A DNA stretch of 5,235 nucleotides from Candidatus Krumholzibacteriota bacterium (GTDB taxonomy: Bacteria; Krumholzibacteriota; Krumholzibacteriia; Krumholzibacteriales; Krumholzibacteriaceae). Shown here piece after piece: positions 1-5,235 of this stretch (the first letter of the stretch is position 1; every line of letters starts with the position of its first letter). Position numbers and translations under genes: made by a program. The notes below the pieces were generated by a model. That model saw nothing but the letters and a program-made list of their open reading frames with translations, searched no databases and had not been told where the DNA came from. The stretch spans positions 1 through 5,235 of the forward strand of contig JAUWMD010000187.1 of assembly GCA_030613345.1 (NCBI GenBank), read 5' to 3'.

Positions 1-33
1 GGGCAGATACAGTCCACAGATCAGGTAATTCGA

Positions 34-39
34 GAAAGG
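34..39 (+). promoter_or_regulatory. Ribosome binding site deciding the TTG start of purM
   Basis: GAAAGG lies 7 bases before the TTG at 47. Together with the in-frame TAA at 26-28 it fixes the non-ATG start. It is a weak to moderate Shine-Dalgarno match. Confidence 0.6.
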
Positions 40-46
40 TCCGGGA

Positions 47-1066
47 TTGCGCTCAAAATACAAGGATTCAGGAGTAGATATAGACGCCGCCGGCAGGGCC
101 CGGAAGGGAATCGGCGAGCTGGTCCGCGGGACCTTCCGCAAAGAGGTCCTCTCGCAGATAGGCAATTTCGGCGGCCGGTTCACGATGCCGGAAGGGCGCA
201 GGGAACCCGTGCTGGTGGCGAGCATCGACGGTGGCGGGACGAAGCTGAGGCGCGCCTTCATGACGGGCAGGCACGACACCGTTGGCGAGGACCTGGTCAA
301 CCACTGCGTCAATGATATACTGGTCCAGGGAGCCGAGCCCCTCTTTTTCCTCGACTACTTCGGATGCGGGAAGCTCGAGGGAGGCGTCATAGAGGCGGTC
401 GTGGCAGGGCTGGCGAGGGGATGCAGCACGAACGGCTGCGCACTCATCGGCGGGGAGACGGCCGAGATGCCGGGATTCTACGCCGAGGGTGAATACGACC
501 TGGCCGGCTGCATCATCGGCGCGGTCGAACGCCGGGAACTGATCACCGGTGAGAGGATAGTGACCGGGGACGCGGTCTGGGCCTTCCCGTCGAGCGGGCT
601 TCATACGAACGGATATTCGCTTGCGAGAAAGATCGTCTTCGAGGAGGCGGGACTCTCCACGGGCGACGAGATGCCGGGCGTCGGCGGTACCGTCGCCGAC
701 CTGCTGCTGGAAGTTCACAGGAGCTACCTCCCCGAGGTCCGTTCCCTGAGGAAGGTCGCCGACGTCAGGGGGCTCGCCCACATAACCGGCGGCGGCCTGA
801 TCGACAACATCCCGAGGATCCTCCCGGAGGGACGAGGCGTTGAAATCGATCTGTCCGCCTGGGAGACTCCTCCGCTGTTCAGGTACCTCGCCGAAAAGGG
901 CGGCGTGGAGGATCTCGAGATGCACAGGGTCTTCAACATGGGCATCGGGATGGTTGCGATTGTCCCTGAGGCTGATTCCGGGCAGGTCCCGGAGGGCGAC
1001 TATCGCTGGAAACCGTTCAGAATAGGCCGGGTATCCGAAGGGACGGGCGGCGTGGAACTGGTCTGA
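47..1066 (+). CDS. purM: Phosphoribosylformylglycinamidine cyclo-ligase (AIR synthetase)
   Basis: Converts formylglycinamidine ribonucleotide plus ATP to aminoimidazole ribonucleotide, ADP and phosphate in cytoplasmic de novo purine synthesis; the family works as a homodimer. The 339 residues match the usual length (E. coli about 345). Family landmarks in order are YKDSGVDIDA near the N-terminus (5-14), DGGGTK (61-66, the nucleotide-binding loop usually DGVGTK), VQGAEPLFFLDY (93-104), GGETAEMPG (135-143), SSGLHTNGYS (182-191), HITGGG (245-250), NIPRILP (254-260) and FNMGIGM (296-302). The start is TTG at 47: an in-frame TAA lies at 26-28, no earlier start exists, GAAAGG at 34-39 is 7 bases upstream, and the YKDSGVDID segment is needed. 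The next in-frame ATG would delete about 46 conserved residues. No promoter is visible in the 46 upstream bases, so it is probably transcribed from a gene to the left. The odd point is Gly for Val at residue 63. Identity is secure. Confidence 0.97.
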   Translation: MRSKYKDSGVDIDAAGRARKGIGELVRGTFRKEVLSQIGNFGGRFTMPEGRREPVLVASIDGGGTKLRRAFMTGRHDTVGEDLVNHCVNDILVQGAEPLFFLDYFGCGKLEGGVIEAVVAGLARGCSTNGCALIGGETAEMPGFYAEGEYDLAGCIIGAVERRELITGERIVTGDAVWAFPSSGLHTNGYSLARKIVFEEAGLSTGDEMPGVGGTVADLLLEVHRSYLPEVRSLRKVADVRGLAHITGGGLIDNIPRILPEGRGVEIDLSAWETPPLFRYLAEKGGVEDLEMHRVFNMGIGMVAIVPEADSGQVPEGDYRWKPFRIGRVSEGTGGVELV

Positions 1067-1112
1067 CGGCCGTTATCCCATACGTACGGCAGCCTGGGCC
1101 GTTCGACTCTCC

Positions 1113-1141
1113 TTGACAGCTTTCGTAACCGGTGATACGAT
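1113..1141 (+). promoter_or_regulatory. Candidate sigma70 promoter P1 of the STAS operon
   Basis: A perfect -35 hexamer TTGACA (1113-1118) is followed, after exactly 17 bases, by TACGAT (1136-1141). The second hexamer matches TATAAT at the four positions 1, 2, 5 and 6. Transcription would begin near 1148 and leave a leader of about 100 bases before the first STAS gene. It lies 46 bases after the purM stop in a stretch that turns AT-rich compared with the coding DNA. This is read by eye; start-site mapping would settle it. Confidence 0.6.
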
Positions 1142-1163
1142 GCTCAGACAGAATATTTTCCGT

Positions 1164-1192
1164 TTGTCTTGGAATGCGGATACTCTTATTAT
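1164..1192 (+). promoter_or_regulatory. Candidate sigma70 promoter P2 of the STAS operon
   Basis: TTGTCT (1164-1169, 4 of 6 to TTGACA) and TATTAT (1187-1192, 5 of 6 to TATAAT) are separated by 17 bases. The predicted start is near 1199, giving a leader of about 50 bases. It lies within an AT-rich run, so a chance match is more likely than for P1. P1 and P2 could form a tandem pair or only one may be used. Confidence 0.42.
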
Positions 1193-1250
1193 TGTCGTAA
1201 GTGCGTTTGGAAATTATGACTAAGAGAATACCCAGAGGGAGGAGTTCGAG

Positions 1251-1592
1251 ATGCTGAACGTCTCTACGAGAGATGAAGGTGGAGTCCTGATTCTGGACCT
1301 CGTGGGTCAGATCGACGGCGGGCCTGAATCCGAGAAAATCCAGGAGATCATCAAGGCCAATATTGAAAGCGGGCAGAGGAAGTTTCTGCTCAACCTGAAG
1401 GAAGTCAAATGGCTCAATTCCCTCGGCGCGGGTGTGCTGATAGCTTCGTACGCTTCGGCCAAGAGGGAAGAAGCAGCTCTCAAGCTCCTGTCCGTTTCGG
1501 ATCGAGTGGGCGTCGTCCTGAAGACCTGCGGGCTGATCCCGGAGGTGTTCGAGACATTCGAGGCCGAGGCCGAGGCCGTTACCAGTTTCTGA
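1251..1592 (+). CDS. STAS-domain protein, anti-sigma factor antagonist-like (first of tandem pair)
   Basis: A 113-residue stand-alone STAS domain of the SpoIIAA/RsbV type. Such proteins bind an anti-sigma/serine-kinase partner in the cytoplasm and are switched by phosphorylation of one serine. Visible elements are the N-terminal strand VLILDLVGQIDGGPE (12-26), the strand FLLNLKEVKWL (45-55) and the switch loop NSLGAG (56-61), then LKLLSVSDRV (77-86) and LIPEVFETF (95-103). Ser57 aligns with the phosphoacceptors of SpoIIAA (Ser58) and RsbV (Ser56). The preceding Asp is Asn here, the next Ser/Thr is Leu, and GLG is GAG. ATG 1251 has GGAGG at 1238-1242, 8 bases upstream. The C-terminus carries an EAEAEA run encoded by a 6-base repeat. 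It heads a two-gene unit with the STAS gene at 1636. No sigma factor, kinase or phosphatase is visible, so the partner is unknown; a non-sigma target such as a chemotaxis-like or cyclase partner is possible. Confidence 0.93.
   Translation: MLNVSTRDEGGVLILDLVGQIDGGPESEKIQEIIKANIESGQRKFLLNLKEVKWLNSLGAGVLIASYASAKREEAALKLLSVSDRVGVVLKTCGLIPEVFETFEAEAEAVTSF
1559..1578 (+). repeat. Short in-frame hexanucleotide repeat (CGAGGC)x3 plus CG
   Basis: Three perfect copies of a 6-base unit encode alternating Glu-Ala (residues 104-109) near the C-terminus of the first STAS protein. Slippage by one unit would add or remove Glu-Ala without a frameshift. It may be only codon bias in a GC-rich genome. Confidence 0.5.
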
Positions 1593-1611
1593 CCGGCGCC
1601 CATGCAGCCGG
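1593..1611 (+). other. Small hairpin between the two STAS genes
   Basis: CCGGC (1593-1597) and GCCGG (1607-1611) can pair across a 9-base loop immediately after the stop codon of the first STAS gene. Only three T residues follow, after AGC, so it is not a convincing terminator. It could protect the upstream message or modulate the ratio of the two proteins, but a chance pairing in GC-rich DNA is equally possible. Confidence 0.3.
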
Positions 1612-1635
1612 AGCTTTAGCACAAAGGAAGACAGG

Positions 1636-1977
1636 ATGAAGATCAAGAAGAAGGAAGTCGACGGGATCACCGTTCTGAACCCGTCGGGCGAGATGTACGG
1701 CGGGCCTGAGAACATGAAGCTTGTCGACGTAGTGTTGGGACTGGCTGATGAAGGTATACTCGATCTCGTCATCAATCTCTCCAAGGTGAAGTGGATATCG
1801 AGTACAGGGCTGGGGATCATGGTCTCGGCCAGGTCGAAGTTCGCGAAGAAGGGTGGCATCATCAAGCTGGCGCGTCCGAACGACAGGGTCCTGGGGATCC
1901 TCCAGGTGACCCGGCTCAACCTGATATTCGACGTATATGACACCGAGAAGGAGGCTGTCGAAAGCCTTCAGAAGTGA
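1636..1977 (+). CDS. STAS-domain protein, anti-sigma factor antagonist-like (second of tandem pair)
   Basis: A second 113-residue STAS domain, a paralogue of its upstream neighbour. Aligned by eye, the two share somewhat over a quarter of positions, including GGPE, NL, VKW, the switch Ser, KL, DRV and EAV, with at most a one-residue gap. The switch loop reads SSTGLG (55-60): Ser56 is the expected phosphoacceptor, Thr57 and GLG are canonical, and the preceding Asp of SpoIIAA/RsbV is Ser55. The start is ATG 1636 with AAGGA at 1624-1628, 7 bases upstream. The gap from the first STAS gene is 43 bases, so the two are almost certainly cotranscribed. A strong terminator follows 80 bases after the stop. 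The role is presumably regulatory partner switching in the cytoplasm; the partner cannot be named from this window. The two may respond to different kinases or phosphatases, since their loops differ. Confidence 0.93.
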   Translation: MKIKKKEVDGITVLNPSGEMYGGPENMKLVDVVLGLADEGILDLVINLSKVKWISSTGLGIMVSARSKFAKKGGIIKLARPNDRVLGILQVTRLNLIFDVYDTEKEAVESLQK

Positions 1978-2017
1978 TCGGCGATTACGACAGGAACCGG
2001 CTGCCTGTGGAAGCGCC

Positions 2018-2035
2018 CCGTCCCGCGAGGGACGG
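2018..2035 (+). other. 7-bp hairpin with GCGA tetraloop in the STAS-peptidase intergenic region
   Basis: CCGTCCC (2018-2024) pairs perfectly with GGGACGG (2029-2035) across GCGA, a stabilising GNRA-type tetraloop. No T-tract follows, so it is not itself a terminator. It lies 40 bases after the second STAS stop and 22 bases before the terminator stem. It may be a 3'-end RNA stabiliser of the STAS message or part of a structured leader for the peptidase gene. Confidence 0.5.
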
Positions 2036-2057
2036 CCGGAATCAGAACAGACGATAC

Positions 2058-2089
2058 GATGCCCGGCGCAGGCCGGGCATCTTCTTTTT
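2058..2089 (+). terminator. Strong intrinsic terminator after the STAS operon
   Basis: GATGCCCGGC (2058-2067) pairs perfectly with GCCGGGCATC (2072-2081), a 10-bp stem with a 4-base GCAG loop, directly followed by TTCTTTTT (2082-2089). This is the standard shape of a Rho-independent terminator. It ends only one base before the Shine-Dalgarno sequence of the peptidase gene. It therefore either simply ends the STAS transcript or acts as an attenuator in a shared leader. The long open frame extending left from the peptidase crosses it, which argues that the extension is not translated. Confidence 0.93.
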
Positions 2090-2090
2090 C

Positions 2091-2096
2091 GGAGGT
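2091..2096 (+). promoter_or_regulatory. Ribosome binding site deciding the TTG start of the S9 peptidase
   Basis: GGAGGT, a near-perfect Shine-Dalgarno sequence, lies 6 bases before TTG 2103. It selects this start over the in-frame GTG at 1974, which has no recognisable ribosome site, and over GTG 2121, which is too far away. The site begins one base after the terminator T-tract. Confidence 0.88.
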
Positions 2097-2102
2097 GGAA
2101 AG

Positions 2103-4157
2103 TTGAGAGATCTAAGAAGCGTGTCGCTTATAGTATTGCTGATCGTCGCAGGAGTCGCCTTCGCCGCGGACGGCGCCGAGGTGCTTACCGTCGAGAGATT
2201 CATCTCGATGACGCGGTGCTCGGACCCGCAGATATCGCCCGACGGGAAGCAGGTTGCGTTCGTCGTCTCGGAGCCGGACGTCGAGGCCAACAGGAACAGG
2301 ACGCATATCTGGATCGCAGATCTCGACGGCGGTGAGCCGAGAAGATTCGCCGCCGGCCAGAAGGCCGATTTCCATCCGAGGTGGTCGCCCTCGGGAGACA
2401 GGATCGCATTCGTGTCGACAAGAGGCGGCTCGTCGCAGATATGGATCATCCCCGCCGCCGGCGGAGAGGCGGTGCGGCTGACCTACATCTCCACCGGCGC
2501 ACACGGCCCGGTATGGTCGCCCGACGGCGGCTCGCTGGCATTCTACTCATTCGTTCATCCCGACTGTCCCGACGACTCGTGCAACGCGGCGAGAGAGGCT
2601 GAAATGCGTGACGACCCGGTGAAAGCGAAGGTCATCGACCACCTCCTCTACAGGCACTGGGACACGTGGAAGGACGGCAGGCGGAACCATCTCTTCGTCG
2701 TTGACGCGGAATCGGGCGAGACGCGGGACCTGACCGCGGGGATCGACCGCGACTTTCCGACCTTTCCCTGGGGCGGCTCCGGCGAGTACGTCTTCTCACC
2801 CGACGGGAAGGAGATCTGCTGTGTCTCGAGGACGGGAGAGATGGAGGCGATATCGACAGACACCGAGCTTTTCGTCATCGATCTCGAGTCGGGGGATATG
2901 AAGCGCCTCGGCGGGAATCCCGCCGCGGATGAATCGCCGGCGTACAGTCCCGACGGACGTTACCTCGCCTGGAGGGCGCAGGCCGTTCCGGGATTCGAGG
3001 CTGACAGGTGGCGCCTCATGCTGATGAACAGGAAAAACGGCGAGACGAAAGAGCTCACCCCGGATCTCGACAGGTGGGTGATGGAGTTCACCTGGGGGCC
3101 GGGATCGAAGAAGATATACTTCACGGCCGGCGATGAAGGCCACAAGCCGCTCTTCAGCCTCGATGTGAAGAAGGGAAAGATCGCAAAGCTCGTAGACCGT
3201 TCGAACAACTCGTCTCCCTCCCTCTCGCCTGACGGCAGGACGATCGTGTTCGCGAGGAGGAGCTTCGACTATCCCCACTCTATCTGGAAGACCGGCTCAA
3301 AGGGCGGAGATCCGGTGAGGATAAGCACGTTTAACCAGAAGGTCCTCAGTGAGGTCGAGATCAACACGGCAGAAGAGGTCAGGTACGAGGGGGAGGCCGG
3401 CGCTACGATCCAGGCCTTCCTGATCAAACCGCCCGGCTTCGATCCGTCGCGGCGCTACCCGGCGATAATGCTCATACACGGCGGCCCGCAGTCAGCCTTC
3501 ATCGATTCGTGGTACACGAACTGGAACGTGCAGACATTTGCCGCTGCCGGCTACGTGATATTCATCCCCAATTTCCACGGCAGCGATGGATTTGGCCAGG
3601 AGTTCGTAAACTCGATCAGCCGCGACTGGGGCGGAGAGTGTTATGAAGACATCATGAAGGGGCTCGACTGGCTCGCAGCGCGCGACTATGTCGATCCGGA
3701 GAGGATCGGGGCGGCCGGCGCCTCGTGCGGCGGCTACATGGTCAACTGGATCGCCGGGCACACGGACCGGTTCGCCGCGCTCGTGTCGATGGCCGGCGCG
3801 TTCAACCTCGCCAGCAAGTACGGGGTCACCGAGGAGCTGTGGTTCCCCGAGTGGGACCTCGGTGGAACGCCATGGGACAACCCCGAAGATTATGAAAGGT
3901 TCAGCCCGCACAACTACGCCGCCGCGTTCAGCACGCCTACGCTCGTCGTCCACGGCGAGCTCGATTTCAGGGTGCCTGTCGGCGAGGGACTTCAGATGTT
4001 CACAGCCCTGCAGAGGCAGGGGGTGCCGTCGAAGCTCCTTTACTTCCCCGATGAGGGGCACTGGGTCCTGAAGCCGAAGAACAACATCTTCTACTATGGG
4101 CAGTTCATCGAATGGATGGACCATTACCTGAAGCGCGATGATGATCAGGGCAGATAA
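2103..4157 (+). CDS. Secreted S9-family serine peptidase, DPP5-like (dipeptidyl-peptidase/prolyl oligopeptidase fold)
   Basis: From TTG 2103 the protein has 684 residues, about the length known for Porphyromonas DPP5. A Sec signal peptide opens it: positively charged start (Arg2, Arg5), hydrophobic core at 7-20, likely cleavage after AFA (19-21). The export route and cell site (periplasm or outside) are inferred. A beta-propeller follows with seven PD40-type motifs near 44-55, 94-105, 138-149, 231-242, 281-292, 331-342 and 374-385. The alpha/beta-hydrolase domain starts near 430: oxyanion HGGP (459-462), nucleophile Ser541 in GASCGG, Asp621 in HGELDFRVP and His653 in DEGHW, so the triad is complete. 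DRLLYRHW-like (LLYRHWDTWKDG near 181-192) and a CPDDSC cysteine pair (155, 160) are features I associate with the DPP5-like branch. It should remove dipeptides or cleave short peptides for nutrient use; substrate preference cannot be read. Acylaminoacyl-peptidase-like activity is the main alternative. It is probably monocistronic or reads through the upstream terminator. Confidence 0.94.
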   Translation: MRDLRSVSLIVLLIVAGVAFAADGAEVLTVERFISMTRCSDPQISPDGKQVAFVVSEPDVEANRNRTHIWIADLDGGEPRRFAAGQKADFHPRWSPSGDRIAFVSTRGGSSQIWIIPAAGGEAVRLTYISTGAHGPVWSPDGGSLAFYSFVHPDCPDDSCNAAREAEMRDDPVKAKVIDHLLYRHWDTWKDGRRNHLFVVDAESGETRDLTAGIDRDFPTFPWGGSGEYVFSPDGKEICCVSRTGEMEAISTDTELFVIDLESGDMKRLGGNPAADESPAYSPDGRYLAWRAQAVPGFEADRWRLMLMNRKNGETKELTPDLDRWVMEFTWGPGSKKIYFTAGDEGHKPLFSLDVKKGKIAKLVDRSNNSSPSLSPDGRTIVFARRSFDYPHSIWKTGSKGGDPVRISTFNQKVLSEVEINTAEEVRYEGEAGATIQAFLIKPPGFDPSRRYPAIMLIHGGPQSAFIDSWYTNWNVQTFAAAGYVIFIPNFHGSDGFGQEFVNSISRDWGGECYEDIMKGLDWLAARDYVDPERIGAAGASCGGYMVNWIAGHTDRFAALVSMAGAFNLASKYGVTEELWFPEWDLGGTPWDNPEDYERFSPHNYAAAFSTPTLVVHGELDFRVPVGEGLQMFTALQRQGVPSKLLYFPDEGHWVLKPKNNIFYYGQFIEWMDHYLKRDDDQGR

Positions 4158-4164
4158 TCTGAAA

Positions 4165-4182
4165 ACCGGCCGATGATCCGGT
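4165..4182 (-). terminator. Possible weak terminator of the minus-strand gene in the convergent gap
   Basis: In the 28-base gap between the converging genes, ACCGG (4165-4169) and CCGGT (4178-4182) can form a 5-bp stem with an 8-base loop. Read on the minus strand, the stem lies 3 bases after the stop codon and is followed by a TTTT run (complement of 4162-4165, the first T being part of the stem end). The stem is short, so this is tentative. No better terminator for the peptidase gene was seen. Confidence 0.35.
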
Positions 4183-4185
4183 AGA

Positions 4186-5235
4186 TCAGTTTGGCTCCAG
4201 ACAGACGTTCCACTCCGGAACGGCGGCTATGCCGTATCTCTCCGAATCGCTTAAGTCGCGCGAGAAGACCTCGTCCGGGAATTCGGCGAAGTACTTCTCC
4301 GCGTCTGTTGTCCCCGTCACGTCGAGGACGACGAGCCTGTTCATCCGCGTGTCGATGAGATAGAGCTGGTCGCCGAGACCGGTGATGTCACCCCACCGTC
4401 CGGCATGCTGGTTGTTTCCATCGAAATAGTCGTAGAAGTCGAACCACTTCGGCTCCTCGGTCCAGCCGGGCTTGATCCTGGCGACGCTTCTCGAGTTGCC
4501 GTTGCTGTCGATGGTGACGTAAAGGAAGCCCTCCATGTCGACGCACATCCCCCTCGGCGAACCAATGCCGGTATTTAGCTCGAATTTCACGCTGTTGGTC
4601 ACGTCGCCCCTGCCGTCCCATTCGTTGTAGAAGATGTTGTACAGCGGTCCGTTACCTGTTGCGATGTAGAAATCTCGCGTCACCGGGTCTGCCGCGAGGT
4701 TCTCATAGTTCACGATGTAGTACTCGGCGATCTGCACGGCATTCCGGCCCGGGCAGCCGATCGTGTAGACGTTCGTGTTGCCGACAAGCAGCAGCACCGC
4801 GCCCATGTTGAACTCTATCTCGCTGCCCGTCAGAATGGGAATGTCCGCGTATTCCACCAGGTTCTTTGTGCCCGGTTCGACCTTGTATACCTTCTCTGAA
4901 GTTGTGACGAACATCTCTCCCCTCGAAGAAAAGTCGATGTCGCGCAGGATCATACTCGTCTCGAGCATCATCTCCGTCGCCCCGGTTTCGGGGTCGAAGT
5001 CGATCAGGACGGACCCGACGGTTATCATCGAAGAGGATGTCGTTGTTATGAAAACATGGCCTGCCGGCCACTGGCATGCGCCCTCGGGATTTTCCTCGGT
5101 GCATCCCAGCGCTTCGGCGGTGTGATTGAAGGTCGTGGAATCGCTTCCCGACCTGACTCCGACCGCCTGGGCGCCGGAAACAGAACCCAGCCTGAACAAT
5201 GCGGAGGCGTAGCCGTCCCTGTCGGTATTTGCGGT
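4186..5235 (-). CDS. C-terminal part of a large extracytoplasmic Ig-like/beta-propeller protein (5' end beyond window)
   Basis: The minus-strand frame is open from the TGA at 4186-4188 to the right edge, giving 349 residues of a longer protein. A TTG at 5197-5199 is the only nearby start-like codon, but it falls inside a conserved-looking domain and the frame continues past it, so the gene is partial here. The first 40 or so residues (TDRDGYASALFRLGS, SGAQAVGVRSG, TFNHTA) have the pattern of the end of a Big_1/invasin-type Ig-like domain. After a linker with Cys45 and Cys55 comes a region of repeated beta-rich segments, such as GEMFVTTSEKVYKVEPGT, SPRGMCVDMEGFLYVTIDS and GDITGLGDQLYLIDTRMNRLVVLD, resembling NHL/SMP-30-like propeller blades. 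It ends in CLEPN with no LPXTG, PEP-CTERM or type IX sorting domain visible. Surface or secreted location is inferred. No enzyme motif is recognised, and the function is unknown. Confidence 0.78.
   Translation of the reverse strand, partial: TANTDRDGYASALFRLGSVSGAQAVGVRSGSDSTTFNHTAEALGCTEENPEGACQWPAGHVFITTTSSSMITVGSVLIDFDPETGATEMMLETSMILRDIDFSSRGEMFVTTSEKVYKVEPGTKNLVEYADIPILTGSEIEFNMGAVLLLVGNTNVYTIGCPGRNAVQIAEYYIVNYENLAADPVTRDFYIATGNGPLYNIFYNEWDGRGDVTNSVKFELNTGIGSPRGMCVDMEGFLYVTIDSNGNSRSVARIKPGWTEEPKWFDFYDYFDGNNQHAGRWGDITGLGDQLYLIDTRMNRLVVLDVTGTTDAEKYFAEFPDEVFSRDLSDSERYGIAAVPEWNVCLEPN

Noticed and set aside
1..28. Possible 3' end of an upstream gene (frame ending at TAA 26-28; another frame stays open to TAG 73-75)
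   Set aside because: Only eight or so codons are visible and no motif can be recognised, so no gene call is made, although an upstream partner of purM is likely.
68..925. Long minus-strand open frame opposite purM
   Set aside because: It mirrors the purM codons; no family motif or ribosome site was seen.
1069..1090. GCCGT/ACGGC pairing after the purM stop as a terminator
   Set aside because: The stem is 5 bp with a 12-base loop and no T-tract; a longer alternative ACGGCC/GGCCGT pairing (1066-1071 with 1097-1102) also lacks one. purM termination is unresolved.
1934..1939. TATATG near the end of the second STAS gene as a peptidase promoter
   Set aside because: The matching -35 position reads CCGGCT, and the hexamer lacks the conserved last two bases.
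1017..1943. A 308-residue open frame on the minus strand across both STAS genes and their promoter region
   Set aside because: It is antisense to two clearly recognisable STAS domains, crosses the promoter gap without any ribosome site, and its translation shows no known domain. It is a chance open frame in GC-rich DNA.
2055..2060. TACGAT as a -10 element for the peptidase gene
   Set aside because: The positions 16 to 18 bases upstream (around 2031-2038, GACGGCCG) do not resemble a -35 and there is no extended -10 TGn. It is kept only as a remark in the attenuation finding.
3492..4124. 210-residue minus-strand open frame opposite the peptidase catalytic domain
   Set aside because: The plus strand carries the full HGGP, GASCGG, Asp and His motifs, so this is a shadow frame.
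5197..5199. TTG as start codon of the minus-strand Ig/propeller gene
   Set aside because: The frame continues to the window edge with residues that fit the same Ig-like strand pattern (TDRDG), so this is an internal Leu codon of a partial gene.

Overview
The window reads as chromosomal DNA from a GC-rich Gram-negative-like bacterium, with short intergenic gaps and heavy use of AGG/AGA arginine and ATA isoleucine codons. A secreted DPP5-like peptidase and a large Ig-like/beta-propeller secreted protein, next to a purine gene and tandem STAS genes, would fit an uncultured lineage of the FCB group (Eisenbacteria-, Krumholzibacteria- or Latescibacteria-like). That placement is a weak inference from gene style and not from a marker gene. 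No mobile element, CRISPR array, rRNA or tRNA was seen.

Layout. (1) Positions 47-1066, plus strand: purM, the AIR synthetase of de novo purine synthesis, probably the tail of an operon that begins outside the window; it starts with TTG. (2) Positions 1067-1250: a promoter region with two good sigma70-type promoter candidates. (3) Positions 1251-1592 and 1636-1977: two 113-residue single-domain STAS proteins (SpoIIAA/RsbV-like anti-sigma-factor antagonists) in tandem. (4) Positions 2018-2089: a GCGA-capped hairpin, then a textbook intrinsic terminator with a perfect 10-bp stem and a T-tract. (5) Positions 2103-4157: a secreted S9-family serine peptidase, DPP5-like, with a signal peptide, a seven-motif beta-propeller and an intact Ser/Asp/His triad. 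It starts at TTG 2103, not at the longer in-frame GTG that overlaps the STAS gene. (6) Positions 4186-5235, minus strand: the C-terminal 349 residues of a larger protein, ending an Ig-like (Big_1/invasin-type) domain and followed by a beta-propeller-like region. It is convergent with the peptidase and runs off the right edge.

How the genes relate. The two STAS genes look like one self-contained transcription unit (promoters, two ribosome sites, terminator) and probably act in a partner-switching pathway, but no anti-sigma kinase, phosphatase or sigma factor is in view. The peptidase and the Ig/propeller protein are both extracytoplasmic, but they face each other and share no visible regulation. 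purM is an ordinary housekeeping neighbour.

Nothing here amounts to a clear undescribed system. The points most worth checking are the terminator packed against the ribosome binding site of the peptidase gene (possible attenuation), the two paralogous STAS proteins that lack the usual Asp before the phosphoacceptor Ser, and an unusual glycine in the DGVGTK loop of PurM.
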